Below are positions 14,629 to 27,530 of a stretch of DNA of 64,000 nt, in pieces. A model generated the notes under the pieces. The model did no database searches, had not been told where the DNA came from, and saw only the letters and a list, made by a program, of their open reading frames with translations. This DNA comes from Tessaracoccus oleiagri (GTDB lineage Bacteria; Actinomycetota; Actinomycetes; Propionibacteriales; Propionibacteriaceae), in NCBI RefSeq assembly GCF_900103275.1, contig NZ_FNGP01000004.1, positions 1 through 64,000 on the forward strand. The letters are read 5' to 3'. Made by a program: the position numbers and the translations under genes. How positions within the stretch are numbered: position 1 is the stretch's first letter; each line of letters begins with the position of its first letter.

Positions 14629-17448
14629 TCAGGCCTCGTCTCCCCAAGGGGGACAGGTGCAAACAAGGTTCCGGTCGCCGTAGGCGTTGTCGATACGGCC
14701 CACCGGGGGCCAGTATTTGTCGACACGGAATGCGCCCGCCGGGAAACACGCCTGTTCGCGGCTGTATTTGCGGTCCCATTCCGCCACGAGGTCCTCGGTG
14801 GTGTGCGGGGCGTGCCGCAATGGCGATTCATCGACGGTCAGCTTCCCCGACGCCACTTCCTCCGCCTCGCGCGCGATGTCGAGCATCGCGTCGCAGAACC
14901 GGTCCAGCTCGAAGAGCGTCTCGGACTCCGTCGGCTCGACCATGAGGGTGCCGGCGACCGGCCACGACATGGTCGGTGCGTGGAACCCGTGGTCGATGAG
15001 CCGCTTGGCGACGTCGTCGACGGTGACGCCGGAGGAGGCGAACACGCGGGTGTCGAGGATGCACTCGTGCGCCACCCGACCGGACTCGCCCTGGAACAGG
15101 ATCGGGAACTTGTCCCTCAGCCTGGCGGCGATGTAGTTCGCGTTCAGGATCGCCACCCGGGTGGCTTGGGTGAGGCCCTTGCCGCCCATCAGCAGGATGT
15201 ACGCCCACGAGATGAGCAGGATCGACGCCGAGCCGTAGTGCGCAGCAGCGACCGCGCCCTCCTCGCCGGTGGCGGGGTCCTTGGGCAGGTGCTCCACGAG
15301 GTGGGGCTTGACGCCGATGGGGCCCATGCCTGGACCGCCACCGCCGTGCGGGATGGCGAACGTCTTGTGCAGGTTCAGGTGGCTGACGTCGCCGCCCAGC
15401 TCGCCGAGCTTCGCCAGCCCCACGAGCGCGTTCATGTTCGCCCCGTCGATGTACACCTGGCCGCCGTGGGCGTGGGTGATGTCGGCGACCTCGCGGATCG
15501 TCTCCTCGAAGACGCCGTGCGTCGACGGGTAGGTCACCATCACGCACGACAGCCGGTCGCCCGCGGCCTCGGCCTTCGCCCGGAAATCCTCGATGTCGAT
15601 GTCGCCGTTGTCGGCTGCCTTCACGGCGACCACCTTCAGCCCCGCCATGCTGGCCGACGCGGGGTTGGTGCCGTGCGCGGACGTCGGGATCAGGCACACG
15701 TCCCGGTCCTCGCCCTGGGCGCGCTGGTACGACGCGATGGTCATCAGGCCGGCGAACTCGCCCTGGGCGCCCGAGTTGGGCTGCATGGAGAACGCGGCGT
15801 ATCCGGTGATCTCGCACAGCTTCGCCTCGAGGTCCCTCACGACCTCGCGGTAGCCCTCCGCCTGGTCGGCGGGGGCGTACGGGTGGAGGCCCGCGAACTC
15901 GGGCCACGACACCGGCATCATTTCGACGGCGGCGTTCAGCTTCATCGTGCAGGAGCCGAGCGGGATCATCGCGCGGTCGAGCGCCAGGTCGCGGTCGGAC
16001 AGGCGGCGCATGTAGCGCATCATCTCCGACTCGGCCCGGTTCATGTGGAACACGGGGTGCGTCAGGAACTCGCTGGAGCGCAGCTTCCCGTCGGAGATCG
16101 ACGGGGCATCGGAGAACGCCGGCTCGTCCTCGATGCCGAACGCCCGCAGCAGGCGGGTGACGACGTCGCGGTCCGTGGTCTCGTCGACGGAGAGCCCGAT
16201 GCGGTCGCTTCCGATGCGGCGCAGGTTGATCCCGCGACGCTCGGCCGCCATCAGCACGTCGGCCTGGGTCTCGCCGACGTTGACGGTGATGGTGTCGAAG
16301 AACTCCTGCGTCTCGACCGTGAAACCGCCGGCGCGGAGTGCCTCGGCGATCGTGACCGTCCAGAGGTGGACGCGCTCCGCGATCGCCTTGAGGCCGCGGG
16401 GCCCGTGGAACACGGCGTACATGGAGGCCATGACCGCCAGCAGCGCCTGGGCGGTGCAGACGTTCGACGTCGCCTTCTCGCGCCGGATGTGCTGCTCGCG
16501 GGTCTGGAGCGCGAGCCGGTACGCACGTCGCCCGGCGGAGTCCACCGACACGCCGACGAGTCGGCCCGGCATGGTGCGCTTCAGGGCGTCGGTGCACGAC
16601 ATGAACGCGGCGTGCGGGCCGCCGTAGCCCATCGGCACGCCGAAGCGCTGGGCCGACCCCACGACGATGTCCGCGCCCATCGCGCCCGGTTCCTTGACCA
16701 GCGTGAGCGCCAGCAGGTCCGAGGTGACGACGACGATGCCGCCGGCGGCGTGGACGGCCTCGCACTGCGGGGTCAGGTCCCGCAGTTCGCCGTGGGTGCC
16801 GAGGTGGGCGAGCGCGGCGCCGAACACCTCGTCGGCGGGCAGCTCTTCGATCGGCCCCACCACGCAGTCCACGCCCAGCGGCCGGGCCCGGGTGAGGATG
16901 ACGGCGATGACCTGGGGGTGGAGCTGCTCGTCGACGAAGAACCGGTGCTTGCGTCCCTTGGTCTGACGCAGTGCCATAGCCATCCCCTCGGCGGCGGCGG
17001 ACGCCTCGTCGAGGAGGCTGGCGTTCGCCACGGGCAGCCCCGTGAGGTCGCTCACCATGGTCTGGAAGTTCAGCAGCGCCTCTAGCCGGCCCTGGGAGAT
17101 CTCCGGCTGGTACGGCGTGTAGGCGGTGTACCAGGCCGGGTTCTCGAAGATGTTGCGCTGGATGGCCGGTGGAGTGACGGTGCCGTAGTAGCCCTGCCCG
17201 ATCATCGACGTCATGACCTTGTTCTTCGCGCCGACCGCCCGGAGATGGCCGAGCAGCTGCCCCTCGGTCATCGGCTCCCAGCCGAGGTCGTCGGACTGGC
17301 GGAGGCTCGCTGGAACGGTCTGGCTGATCAACTCGTCGAGGGAGCCCACGCCGATCGTCGCCAGCATCGTCTCCATCTCTTCGGGCGACGGGCCGATGTG
17401 CCGCCGGTTGGCGAAGTCATCTGGGTTGTAGCCGGTGGGCTGCCACAT
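14629..17448 (-). CDS. gcvP: Glycine dehydrogenase (decarboxylating), P-protein
   Basis: A 939-residue fused P-protein (N-terminal half equivalent to GcvPA, C-terminal half to GcvPB). It decarboxylates glycine with PLP and passes the aminomethyl group to lipoyl-GcvH. The PLP lysine motif is [18 protein letters not shown] in the C-terminal half; [13 protein letters not shown] near the N-terminus is characteristic. ATG 17448 overlaps the gcvH stop (ATGA), so translation is coupled; a longer frame to 17532 is rejected. It is the last gene of gcvT-gcvH-gcvP. Confidence 0.97.
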   Translation of the reverse strand: MWQPTGYNPDDFANRRHIGPSPEEMETMLATIGVGSLDELISQTVPASLRQSDDLGWEPMTEGQLLGHLRAVGAKNKVMTSMIGQGYYGTVTPPAIQRNIFENPAWYTAYTPYQPEISQGRLEALLNFQTMVSDLTGLPVANASLLDEASAAAEGMAMALRQTKGRKHRFFVDEQLHPQVIAVILTRARPLGVDCVVGPIEELPADEVFGAALAHLGTHGELRDLTPQCEAVHAAGGIVVVTSDLLALTLVKEPGAMGADIVVGSAQRFGVPMGYGGPHAAFMSCTDALKRTMPGRLVGVSVDSAGRRAYRLALQTREQHIRREKATSNVCTAQALLAVMASMYAVFHGPRGLKAIAERVHLWTVTIAEALRAGGFTVETQEFFDTITVNVGETQADVLMAAERRGINLRRIGSDRIGLSVDETTDRDVVTRLLRAFGIEDEPAFSDAPSISDGKLRSSEFLTHPVFHMNRAESEMMRYMRRLSDRDLALDRAMIPLGSCTMKLNAAVEMMPVSWPEFAGLHPYAPADQAEGYREVVRDLEAKLCEITGYAAFSMQPNSGAQGEFAGLMTIASYQRAQGEDRDVCLIPTSAHGTNPASASMAGLKVVAVKAADNGDIDIEDFRAKAEAAGDRLSCVMVTYPSTHGVFEETIREVADITHAHGGQVYIDGANMNALVGLAKLGELGGDVSHLNLHKTFAIPHGGGGPGMGPIGVKPHLVEHLPKDPATGEEGAVAAAHYGSASILLISWAYILLMGGKGLTQATRVAILNANYIAARLRDKFPILFQGESGRVAHECILDTRVFASSGVTVDDVAKRLIDHGFHAPTMSWPVAGTLMVEPTESETLFELDRFCDAMLDIAREAEEVASGKLTVDESPLRHAPHTTEDLVAEWDRKYSREQACFPAGAFRVDKYWPPVGRIDNAYGDRNLVCTCPPWGDEA

Positions 17449-17807
17449 CAGCCGATCATCTCCTTGTAGGCCGCCTCGTCCATGAGCGAGTCGAACGCGG
17501 CCTCGTCGGTGACCCTCATCCGGAAGAACCATGCCTCGGTGGCGTCGGCGTTGACGGTGGCGGGGTCGTCGACGACCGCCTGGTTGACCTCGGTGATCTG
17601 GCCGTCGAGCGGGGCCGTGATGTCGGAGGCCGTCTTGACGGACTCGATGACGACGATCTCGTCACCCTTGGTGACCTCCTCGCCCTCCTCCGGGAGCTCG
17701 ATGAAGACGATGTCGCCGAGCTCGTCGGCCGCGTACTGCGTGATCCCCACGGTGACGATGCCGTCGGCGAGGGAGAGCCATTCGTGCTCTTCGGTGTACT
17801 TGATCAT
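17448..17807 (-). CDS. gcvH: Glycine cleavage system H protein
   Basis: A 119-residue lipoyl carrier. The lipoylated lysine is in [11 protein letters not shown], near residue 57. The family opening EEHEWLSL...[20 protein letters not shown] is complete. It shuttles the aminomethyl group from P to T protein. It follows gcvT by 10 nt, with GGAGCACCCC just upstream of the ATG, and overlaps gcvP by 1 nt. Confidence 0.97.
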   Translation of the reverse strand: MIKYTEEHEWLSLADGIVTVGITQYAADELGDIVFIELPEEGEEVTKGDEIVVIESVKTASDITAPLDGQITEVNQAVVDDPATVNADATEAWFFRMRVTDEAAFDSLMDEAAYKEMIG

Positions 17808-17817
17808 GGGGTGCTCC

Positions 17818-18933
17818 TTAGCGCTTGTAGTGGAGGTTGACGAAGGGAAGATCGGTGACGGTCAGGGGGATCCGCTTGCCGCGGAGTTCGGCGAACACGG
17901 TGCTGCCCGGCTCGGTGCCGGCCGGCAGCATCGCCATCGCGATGGGGCCGCCGACCGTCGGCCCGAAGCCGCCGGAGGTGACGACGGCGAGCACCTCGGT
18001 TGAGGTCTCGTCGGCGAAGAGCTCGACGCCCTCCCGGACCGGCGCACGTCCCTCGGGGCGGAGGCCGACGCGGACGCGCGACGGGCCGTCGTCGAGCTCG
18101 GGGCCGATCACGTCGGCGCCCGGGTAGCCGCCCTCCCGGCTGCCGCCCGGCCGGCGCACCTTCGGGACGGACCAGGCCAGCCCGGCCTTCGCGGGGGTGA
18201 TCTCGGGGGAGAGGTCGTGGCCGTACAGCGGCATGCCCGCCTCCAACCGCAGCGAGTCGCGCGCGCCGAGGCCGATGGGCCAGACCGCGCCGTCGGCGAG
18301 CAGCGCCTCCGCGAAGGCCACGGCGGCGCCCTCGGGCAGCGACACCTCGAAACCGTCCTCCCCGGTGTAGCCGGAGCGCGAGATCCACAGCTCGTGGCCC
18401 TCCCAGTCCAGCACCCGGTTGTCCATGAACACCATCTCCGTGACCGCGGGGACCAGCCGGGCGAGGTGTTCCTCGGCCAGCGGTCCCTGGAGCGCCAGCA
18501 GGGCCCGGTCGGTCACATGCTCGACCTCGATCCCGTCCACCGATCGCAGCACACCCAGGTCGTGGTCGGTGCGGGCGGCGTTGACGACGAGGTAGAAGTG
18601 CGTGTCGTGGTTGGCGAACATGAAGTCGTCCAGGATGCCGCCGGACGCGTCGGTGAACAGTCCGTAGCGCTGCCGCCACGGCTGGAGCCCCGCGACGCTC
18701 GCCGGGGTGACGGTCTCGAGGGCCGCCGCCACGGCCTCGGGCGACTCGCCACGGACGAGCACCTGGCCCATGTGGCTCACGTCGAACAGGCCCGCAGCCT
18801 CACGGGTGTGGTTGTGTTCGCTCATGAGCCCCGTCGGGTACTGCACGGGCATGTCCCAGCCCGCGAACGGCACCATCCTGGCGCCCTTGGCCACGTGGAA
18901 CTCGTGGAGCGGGGTCTGTCGTAACTCGGTCAT
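17818..18933 (-). CDS. gcvT: Aminomethyltransferase, glycine cleavage T protein
   Basis: A 371-residue tetrahydrofolate-dependent T protein of the GcvT family. Landmarks are LHEFHVAKGARMVPFAGWDMPVQY-type opening, AGLFDVSHMGQ, and GYTGEDGFEV; the C-terminal barrel domain ends in LPFVNLHYKR. It transfers the methylene group to THF and releases ammonia. It is the first gene of the operon, with GGAGGG 5-10 nt before its ATG, and lies directly downstream of a glycine riboswitch, so glycine should control the whole unit. Confidence 0.97.
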   Translation of the reverse strand: MTELRQTPLHEFHVAKGARMVPFAGWDMPVQYPTGLMSEHNHTREAAGLFDVSHMGQVLVRGESPEAVAAALETVTPASVAGLQPWRQRYGLFTDASGGILDDFMFANHDTHFYLVVNAARTDHDLGVLRSVDGIEVEHVTDRALLALQGPLAEEHLARLVPAVTEMVFMDNRVLDWEGHELWISRSGYTGEDGFEVSLPEGAAVAFAEALLADGAVWPIGLGARDSLRLEAGMPLYGHDLSPEITPAKAGLAWSVPKVRRPGGSREGGYPGADVIGPELDDGPSRVRVGLRPEGRAPVREGVELFADETSTEVLAVVTSGGFGPTVGGPIAMAMLPAGTEPGSTVFAELRGKRIPLTVTDLPFVNLHYKR

Positions 18934-18983
18934 GTGATCCCTCCACCGGGCCCGGACTTTCCGGCACCCGACTGCGTCGTCGG

Positions 18984-19131
18984 TGCCCCCTCTGTCCTTG
19001 GTGCCTGAGATATTTCATCCGTCGGCGGGCCGGGAGGCCTCTTTCCAGAGTCGTTGTCCGTCGCGGTCCGGGGGCCTGAGAGTTTCCGGGGCGGTTGCTC
19101 CTTCGGCACCGGCTGAGCCGGTTCTCCCGCG
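18984..19131 (-). promoter_or_regulatory. Tandem glycine riboswitch controlling gcvT-gcvH-gcvP
   Basis: Read on the reverse strand, the first aptamer shows CGGGAGA, GCCGAAGGAGCAA, CTCTCAGGC, GGACCG and ACGACTCTGGA, the known conserved elements of the gcvT riboswitch. The second shows GCCGACGGATGAA, ATCTCAGGCACCAAGGACAG and AGAGGGGG. Downstream (18961-18987) GGCACCGAC and GTCGGGTGCC can form a hairpin that is a likely expression platform ahead of the ribosome-binding site. Most glycine riboswitches upstream of gcv genes turn expression on with glycine (family knowledge). Confidence 0.9.
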
Positions 19132-19140
19132 ACACGGGCA

Positions 19141-19146
19141 AGCATA
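19141..19146 (-). promoter_or_regulatory. -10 element of the gcv promoter
   Basis: TATGCT on the reverse strand, about 10 nt upstream of the first aptamer. A CTGACC about 18 nt further upstream overlaps the uvrB stop codon and could serve as -35. Confidence 0.6.
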
Positions 19147-19166
19147 AGCCATCCCGGCGGCCGTGG

Positions 19167-21206
19167 TCAGCGGTTGGCCTCGATCATCTGGCGGAGCTCC
19201 TTCTTGAGGTCGTGGATCTCGTCGCGGTGACGCGCCGCGAGCTCGAACTGCAGCTCGGAGGCCGCCTGGTGCATCTGTGCGGTGAGGTCCTCGATGAGCT
19301 TGGCCAGCTCCTGCTCCGCCATGGCCGACGTGTCCAGCTTCTTGCTCGCACCCAGCAGTTCCTTCGTGTCGGCGTCCTCGCGGGCGAGCAGTTCGGACAC
19401 GTCGGCGATCCGCTTGCGCAGCGGTTGCGGGTCGATCCCGTGCTCGAGGTTGTAGGCCACCTGGATGTCGCGGCGGCGGTTCGTCTCGTCGATGGCGGCC
19501 TGCATCGACGGGGTGATCTTGTCCGCGTACATGTGCACCTGGCCGCCGACGTTGCGGGCCGCGCGGCCGATCGTCTGGATCAACGAGCGCTCCGAGCGGA
19601 GGAAGCCCTCCTTGTCGGCGTCGAGGATCGCGACGAGGGACACCTCGGGGAGGTCGAGGCCCTCCCGCAGGAGGTTGATGCCCACGAGCACGTCGAACTC
19701 GCCGCGACGGAGGTCCCGCAGGAGGTCGAGGCGCTGCAGCGTCGCCACGTCGGAGTGCAGGTAGCGCGTACGGATCCCGGCCTCGACGAGGTAGTCGGTC
19801 AGGTCCTCGGCCATCTTCTTCGTCAGCGTCGTGACGAGCACCCGCTCGTTGCGGGCGACGCGGGCCTGCACCTCGCCGATGAGGTCGTCGATCTGGCCCT
19901 TGGTGGGTTTGAGCACGATCTCCGGGTCGACGAGGCCGGTGGGACGGATGATCAACTCGACCGCGTCCTTGCCCCGCTGCATCTCGTAGGGCCCGGGGGT
20001 GGCCGACAGGTAGACCGTCTGGCCGATGCGCTGCTCGAACTCGTCGAAGCGGAGCGGCCGGTTGTCCAGCGCGGTGGGGAGCCGGAAGCCGTGGTCCACG
20101 AGCGTGCGCTTCCGGGAGGCGTCGCCCTCGTACATGCCGCCGATCTGCGGCACGGTGACGTGCGACTCGTCGATCACGAGCACGAAGTCCTCGGGGAAGT
20201 AGTCGATGAGGCACGACGGCGGCGAGCCGGGCAGCCGGCCGTCGATGTGGAGGGAGTAGTTCTCGATACCCGAGCAGGTGCCGATCTGGCGCATCATCTC
20301 CAGGTCGTAGGTGGTGCGCATCCGCAGCCGCTGGGCCTCCAGCAGCTTCCCCTCGGCCTCCAGGTCCTGCAGGCGTGCCACGAGTTCGGCCTCGATCCCG
20401 GCGATCGCCCGCTCCATCCGGTCCTGGCCCGCCGCGTAGTGGGAGGCGGGGAAGATGTAGATCTCGTCCTCCTCTCGGATGGTATGGGCCGTCATCGGGT
20501 GGATGGTGGCGATGCGCTCGATCTCGTCGCCGAAGAACTCGATCCGGACCGCGTTCTCCTCGTACATCGGGTAGACCTCGAGGGTGTCGCCCTTCACCTT
20601 GAAGGTGCCGCGGCCACCGCCGATGTCGTTGCGGGCGTACTGGATGTGCACCAGGTGCCGCAGCAGCTCGTCGCGGTCCATCTCGTCGCCCACCCTGAGG
20701 GTGATGCGTTGTTCGAGGTACTCCTCGGGCGTGCCGAGGCCGTAGATGGCCGAGACGGTGGCGACGACGATCACGTCGCGGCGGGTGAGGAGCGAGCTGG
20801 TCGCCGCATGCCGCATCCGCTCCACCTCCTCGTTGAGCGAGGAGTCCTTCTCGATGTAGGTGTCGGTCTGCGGGAGGTACGCCTCGGGCTGGTAGTAGTC
20901 GTAGTAGGAGACGAAGTACTCGACGGCGTTTTCCGGGAAGAAGTCGCGGAGCTCGGCGGCGAACTGCGCGGCGAGCGTCTTGTTGGGCTGCATGATCAGC
21001 ATCGGCCGCTGCAGCCGTTCGGCGAGCCACGCGATCGTGGCGGTCTTTCCGGTGCCCGTCGCGCCCAGCAGCACGACGTCCTTCTCGCCGGCCCTGATGC
21101 GCCGCTCGAGCTCGTCGATGGCCCTCGGCTGGTCCCCGGAGGGCTGGAAGTCGGAGTGGACGGTGAGCGGCGCGACTTGGCGCTGCAACTCCTCGATAGG
21201 ACGCAT
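19167..21206 (-). CDS. uvrB: UvrABC system protein B (excinuclease helicase subunit)
   Basis: A 679-residue UvrB, full length. Walker [10 protein letters not shown] is near residue 45; the damage-probing beta-hairpin region is [24 protein letters not shown]-type helicase motif is [10 protein letters not shown]. Late helicase motifs include QTIGRAARN, and the UVR domain for UvrC binding is at about 635-675. It verifies damage delivered by UvrA and recruits UvrC. The promoter lies within the 37-bp gap to the upstream gene and resembles a DNA-damage promoter; its -10 is 6 nt before the ATG, so the mRNA is probably leaderless. Confidence 0.97.
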   Translation of the reverse strand: MRPIEELQRQVAPLTVHSDFQPSGDQPRAIDELERRIRAGEKDVVLLGATGTGKTATIAWLAERLQRPMLIMQPNKTLAAQFAAELRDFFPENAVEYFVSYYDYYQPEAYLPQTDTYIEKDSSLNEEVERMRHAATSSLLTRRDVIVVATVSAIYGLGTPEEYLEQRITLRVGDEMDRDELLRHLVHIQYARNDIGGGRGTFKVKGDTLEVYPMYEENAVRIEFFGDEIERIATIHPMTAHTIREEDEIYIFPASHYAAGQDRMERAIAGIEAELVARLQDLEAEGKLLEAQRLRMRTTYDLEMMRQIGTCSGIENYSLHIDGRLPGSPPSCLIDYFPEDFVLVIDESHVTVPQIGGMYEGDASRKRTLVDHGFRLPTALDNRPLRFDEFEQRIGQTVYLSATPGPYEMQRGKDAVELIIRPTGLVDPEIVLKPTKGQIDDLIGEVQARVARNERVLVTTLTKKMAEDLTDYLVEAGIRTRYLHSDVATLQRLDLLRDLRRGEFDVLVGINLLREGLDLPEVSLVAILDADKEGFLRSERSLIQTIGRAARNVGGQVHMYADKITPSMQAAIDETNRRRDIQVAYNLEHGIDPQPLRKRIADVSELLAREDADTKELLGASKKLDTSAMAEQELAKLIEDLTAQMHQAASELQFELAARHRDEIHDLKKELRQMIEANR

Positions 21207-21212
21207 GCACCA

Positions 21213-21235
21213 AGATTAGAACGTACCTACGACAA
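21213..21235 (-). promoter_or_regulatory. RecA-NDp-like (PafBC-type) promoter of uvrB
   Basis: On the reverse strand TTGTCGTAG (21235-21227), exactly 8 nt, then TAATCT (21218-21213). The published mycobacterial RecA-NDp motif is TTGTCRGTG-N8-TAGNNT; this copy matches 7 of 9 bases of the upstream part and the spacing. The -10 is 6 nt from the uvrB ATG. Confidence 0.65.
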
Positions 21236-21243
21236 TCCAAGGG

Positions 21244-21867
21244 TCAGGAGGCGGAGTCCAGGCAGTAGGTGCGATTCCACTCCGCGTAGCTGAACTGGTC
21301 CTCGCCCGGTCCGCACTCCGCGCCGGCCTCCTCGACGAGTTGGGCGACGCGGAAGTCCCCGTCCGGGCAGTCGACCCGGCGGACCGCCGCCAGCTGGTCG
21401 GTGTAGGCGTAGCAGCCACCCTCGACGAGCACCTCCGCGAGGCAGAGCGTGACGGTCGTCACGTCGCCCAGGTACTCGGTGTACTGGGTCATCGACTCGC
21501 CGCAGGTGCCGATCCCCTCGTGCGCGGCGACGACCTCGTAGACGATCCCGTCGCGTCCGTCGGCGGCGCAGTCGGCGGGCTGGAGGCGCGGGTCCTCCGG
21601 GGTGCCGGAGAGGAACACGCAGCTGCCGGGCGGATGCGGGTTGGCGCTCGGGGAGGCCGGGGCCGTCGGGGTGGAGGGACGAGTGGCCGGGTCGCCGGGA
21701 CCGGGGGAGGCGGATTGGCTGGGGGTCGGCGTGCCCCCGGGCCACAGCATGAGCGCCACCATGCCGAGCACGACGATGACGGCGGTGGCGACCAGCGACA
21801 CGATCGCGATGGTGCTGAGCCCGCGCTGCGGAGGACGTGCTGCGCGCGGCCGGCCCAGGTTCGTCAT
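21244..21867 (-). CDS. Membrane-anchored, Cys-rich extracytoplasmic protein of unknown function
   Basis: A 207-residue protein: short basic N-terminus, one membrane helix (about residues 20-43, STIAIVSLVATAVIVVLGMV), a Pro/Ser/Thr-rich linker (about 45-80), and a C-terminal domain with eight cysteines (from GSCVFLSG to NRTYCLDS), consistent with four disulfides outside the cell. I do not recognise the family. ATG 21867 follows GGGAGGAA. Its stop is 38 nt before uvrB, whose own promoter fits in that gap, so the two need not be co-expressed. Confidence 0.75.
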   Translation of the reverse strand: MTNLGRPRAARPPQRGLSTIAIVSLVATAVIVVLGMVALMLWPGGTPTPSQSASPGPGDPATRPSTPTAPASPSANPHPPGSCVFLSGTPEDPRLQPADCAADGRDGIVYEVVAAHEGIGTCGESMTQYTEYLGDVTTVTLCLAEVLVEGGCYAYTDQLAAVRRVDCPDGDFRVAQLVEEAGAECGPGEDQFSYAEWNRTYCLDSAS

Positions 21868-21915
21868 CGTTCCTCCCCGTCTAGCTGGAAGCGTACGCAG
21901 GGGAGGGTCAACCGG

Positions 21916-22656
21916 CTAGGGGCGATGGTCTCCGGCCACGGCGCGCTGCGCGTGGGCGCCCGGGTCGAACTGGATGCCGTGGGCGCCGCTGATGTTGGGG
22001 GTGACCACGCCGCGCGCCAGCCACACCAGGAGGTCGTGCGCGGGGCCGATCACAGTGGACGTGTCGCCCTCGTCGGCGCCGATGCGGGCGGAGAACCCCT
22101 CGTCCGTCACCAGGAGTATCGAGGGCAGGTCGCGGACGTGGGTGCGCCCGATCTCGAGCTCGAGCAGCGACGTGGTCACCGGATCCGCGATGGTCAGGGC
22201 CTCGTGGCCGACCAGATCGAAGTGGTGGACGACGACCTCCCGCAGGCGCACCAGCGGCAGGACGCTGGCGGGCAGTCGCCAGCTGTCGGTGAGTCGCACC
22301 GGCCGGTGCTCGTCCTCGAGGCGGGCCAGCGCCCGCTGCAGCTGTCCCGAGCTCTCGTCGAGCTGGATCTGCAGCGTCAGGCCCGCGTCCAGCGCGCGAC
22401 GTTCCAGGGCCCGCTGGCGGTCCGCGGGCGTGAGGTGCATGCCCTCGCCGGCATCGGTCTCGATCCGCCGGAGCAGCGCCAGCATGCGGTTGGCGTCCTC
22501 GACGAGGTGCGCGGCGACGTGTGAACGGGTCCACCCGGGCAGCGATGTGGGTGCAGCCCAATCGCCCTCGTCGTACGAAATCGTGGTGCCGAGCAGGTGA
22601 GCGGTCTGCTCACGGATCGCGTCGATCACCTCGACGAACGTCGCCGCCTCGGTCAT
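21916..22656 (-). CDS. Maleylpyruvate isomerase-like, mycothiol-dependent (DinB-fold) protein
   Basis: A 246-residue protein with the metal-binding DinB-like four-helix N-terminal domain of the actinobacterial maleylpyruvate isomerase family: [18 protein letters not shown] and [11 protein letters not shown] carry the conserved His ligands. The C-terminal about 80 residues resemble the SCP2-like domain of the family. Such enzymes use mycothiol as cofactor; the actual substrate here is unknown. It is transcribed divergently from uvrA over a 56-bp region holding both promoters. Confidence 0.8.
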   Translation of the reverse strand: MTEAATFVEVIDAIREQTAHLLGTTISYDEGDWAAPTSLPGWTRSHVAAHLVEDANRMLALLRRIETDAGEGMHLTPADRQRALERRALDAGLTLQIQLDESSGQLQRALARLEDEHRPVRLTDSWRLPASVLPLVRLREVVVHHFDLVGHEALTIADPVTTSLLELEIGRTHVRDLPSILLVTDEGFSARIGADEGDTSTVIGPAHDLLVWLARGVVTPNISGAHGIQFDPGAHAQRAVAGDHRP

Positions 22657-22663
22657 GTGTGCA

Positions 22664-22669
22664 AACCTA
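22664..22669 (-). promoter_or_regulatory. -10 element, leaderless start of the maleylpyruvate isomerase-like gene
   Basis: TAGGTT on the reverse strand, 7 nt before ATG 22656. It lies 12-40 bp from the divergent uvrA promoter, so the two polymerase sites nearly abut. Confidence 0.55.
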
Positions 22670-22681
22670 CCAAAAGTCGTG

Positions 22682-22704
22682 TTGTCGGAGGGGGCGCATA
22701 GTAT
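22682..22704 (+). promoter_or_regulatory. RecA-NDp-like (PafBC-type) promoter of uvrA
   Basis: TTGTCGGAG (22682-22690), exactly 8 nt, then TAGTAT (22699-22704). It matches 8 of 9 bases of TTGTCRGTG plus a perfect TAGNNT, with the correct N8 spacing. The -10 is 8 nt before GTG 22713, implying a leaderless, DNA-damage-inducible transcript. Confidence 0.75.
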
Positions 22705-22712
22705 TGCGAGTT

Positions 22713-25547
<2,835 letters not shown>

Positions 25548-27467
25548 ATGGCGGACCCCGCGTCGTACCGTCCCCGACCGGCGGACATCCCTACCTCACC
25601 GGGTGTCTACCGGTTCTTCGACGCGTTCGACAACGTCATCTACGTCGGCAAGGCGAAGAACCTGCGCAACCGGCTGAGCTCCTACTTCGTCGACCTCGGC
25701 TCCAAGCATTTCCGGACCCAGACGATGGTGCGGACCGCGGCGCGGGTGGACTGGACCGTGGTCGACACGGAGGTCGAGGCGCTGCAACTCGAGTACACGT
25801 GGATCCAGGAGTTCGACCCGCGGTTCAACGTGAAGTACCGCGACGACAAGTCCTACCCGTGGCTCGCGTTCACCGTCTCCGAGGAGTTCCCGCGCGTGTT
25901 CGTCGGGCGCGGCGCCAAGAAGAAGGGCACGCGCTACTTCGGCCCCTACGGCCAGGCCTGGGCCATCCGTGACACGGTCGACCTGCTCCTGCGCGTCTTC
26001 CCCATGCGCTCCTGCACCAAGGGCGTCTTCGACCGTGCCCGCCGCGACGGGCGACCCTGCCTGCTGGGGGACATCGGCAAGTGCTCCGCCCCCTGCGTCG
26101 GCCGCGTGTCCCCGGAGGAGCACCGTGACATCGTCGCCGATTTCATGAGTTTCATGGGCGGCAACACGGGCGCCATCATCGGGCGCATCGAGCGCGAGAT
26201 GTACGACGCCTCCAAGGCGCTCAACTTCGAGCGCGCGGCCATCCTGCGCGACTCGCTCGGTGCGCTGAAGAAGGTGCAGGAGAAGCAGTCGGTGGTGTTC
26301 ATGGACGGCACCCGGGCCGACGTCGTCGGGTTCGCCGAGGACGCGAACCAGGTGGCGGTGCAGATCTTCCACGTCGTCGACGGCCGGATCCTCGGAGAGC
26401 GCGGCTGGGTGGCGGACCGCCTCGACGACACGCCCCTGACGGAACTCATGGAACTCTTCCTCGGCCAGCTGTACGCGGCCGAGGACGCGCAGATCCCGCC
26501 GCTGATCCTGAGCTCGGTCGAGGCCGACGCCGCGGTGGCGGAGGTGCTGGGGGAGCGGCGCGGGGCGCGCGTCGAGATCCGTGTGCCGCTGCGCGGCGAG
26601 AAGCGGGCGCTGCTCAACACCGCGGTGAAGAACGCCCAGCTCGCACTCGACCAGCACAAGCTCAAGCGCGCCACGGACCTCACCACCCGAAACCAGGCGC
26701 TCGAGGAGATCGCCGACGCGCTCGGCCTGGCCGCGCCGCCGTTGCGGATCGAGTGCTACGACATCTCGCACACGATGGGCGAGGAGGTGGTCGGCTCCAT
26801 GGTGGTGTTCGAGGACGGGCTCGCCCGCAACTCCGAATATCGGCGCTTCCTCATCAAGAGCTTCGAGGGCTCCGACGACGTCCGCGCCATCCGCGAGGTG
26901 CTCACCCGCCGGCTCCGCCGGCTGAGGGCGTCGGAGGACGACGAACTCGTGGACGCCACCACCGGCTCGGCCAGGCGGTTCAGCTACGCGCCCGCGCTGA
27001 TCGTCGTCGACGGCGGCGCGCCCCAGGTCAACGCGGCGGCCCAGGTGCTCGAGGAGTTCGGGCTGACGGCCGACATCGCGTTGTGTGGGCTGGCGAAGCG
27101 ACTCGAGGAGGTGTGGCTGCCCGGCGAGGAGTACCCGCTGATCCTGCCGCGCACCTCCGAGGGGCTGTACCTGCTGCAGCGCGCCCGCGACGAGGCGCAC
27201 CGGTTCGCCATCACCTTCCACCGGCAGCGGCGCGGCAAGGCGGTCATCGAGTCGATCCTCGACGGCGTCCCCGGCCTCGGCGACGTGCGCAGGAAGGCCC
27301 TGCTGAAGTACTTCGGGAGCATGAAGAAGCTGCGGGCCGCCACCGTCGAGGAGATCGCGGAGGTGCCGGGCTTCGGCCTGCGGCTGGCGGCGTCCGTGCA
27401 CGCAGCCGTCGCCGGCTCCGGTGGTGAGGCGGTGAACCTCACCACCGGCGAGGTGACCGAGCTCTGA
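25548..27467 (+). CDS. uvrC: UvrABC system protein C (dual-incision nuclease)
   Basis: A 639-residue UvrC. The N-terminal GIY-YIG nuclease (about residues 15-95; [21 protein letters not shown]) makes the 3' incision. A UVR domain (about 205-240) binds UvrB. The RNase H-like domain ([34 protein letters not shown]) makes the 5' incision, and tandem HhH motifs ([27 protein letters not shown]) close the protein. ATG is the base after the uvrA stop, with GGCGGAGA upstream, so expression depends on the uvrA damage promoter. Confidence 0.97.
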   Translation: MADPASYRPRPADIPTSPGVYRFFDAFDNVIYVGKAKNLRNRLSSYFVDLGSKHFRTQTMVRTAARVDWTVVDTEVEALQLEYTWIQEFDPRFNVKYRDDKSYPWLAFTVSEEFPRVFVGRGAKKKGTRYFGPYGQAWAIRDTVDLLLRVFPMRSCTKGVFDRARRDGRPCLLGDIGKCSAPCVGRVSPEEHRDIVADFMSFMGGNTGAIIGRIEREMYDASKALNFERAAILRDSLGALKKVQEKQSVVFMDGTRADVVGFAEDANQVAVQIFHVVDGRILGERGWVADRLDDTPLTELMELFLGQLYAAEDAQIPPLILSSVEADAAVAEVLGERRGARVEIRVPLRGEKRALLNTAVKNAQLALDQHKLKRATDLTTRNQALEEIADALGLAAPPLRIECYDISHTMGEEVVGSMVVFEDGLARNSEYRRFLIKSFEGSDDVRAIREVLTRRLRRLRASEDDELVDATTGSARRFSYAPALIVVDGGAPQVNAAAQVLEEFGLTADIALCGLAKRLEEVWLPGEEYPLILPRTSEGLYLLQRARDEAHRFAITFHRQRRGKAVIESILDGVPGLGDVRRKALLKYFGSMKKLRAATVEEIAEVPGFGLRLAASVHAAVAGSGGEAVNLTTGEVTEL

Positions 27468-27471
27468 GGTG

Positions 27472-27516
27472 ACGGCCCGGTGGCCGAGCATGGGGTGCTC
27501 GGCCACCGGGCCGTCG
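27472..27516. terminator. Bidirectional terminator between uvrC and glcB
   Basis: A 20-bp perfect stem (27472-27491 with 27497-27516) and 5-nt loop, nearly all G/C, in the 63-bp gap between two convergent genes. No U-tract on either strand. It is the longest perfect hairpin in the window. Confidence 0.85.
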
Positions 27517-27530
27517 TCGGGACCCGAGGG

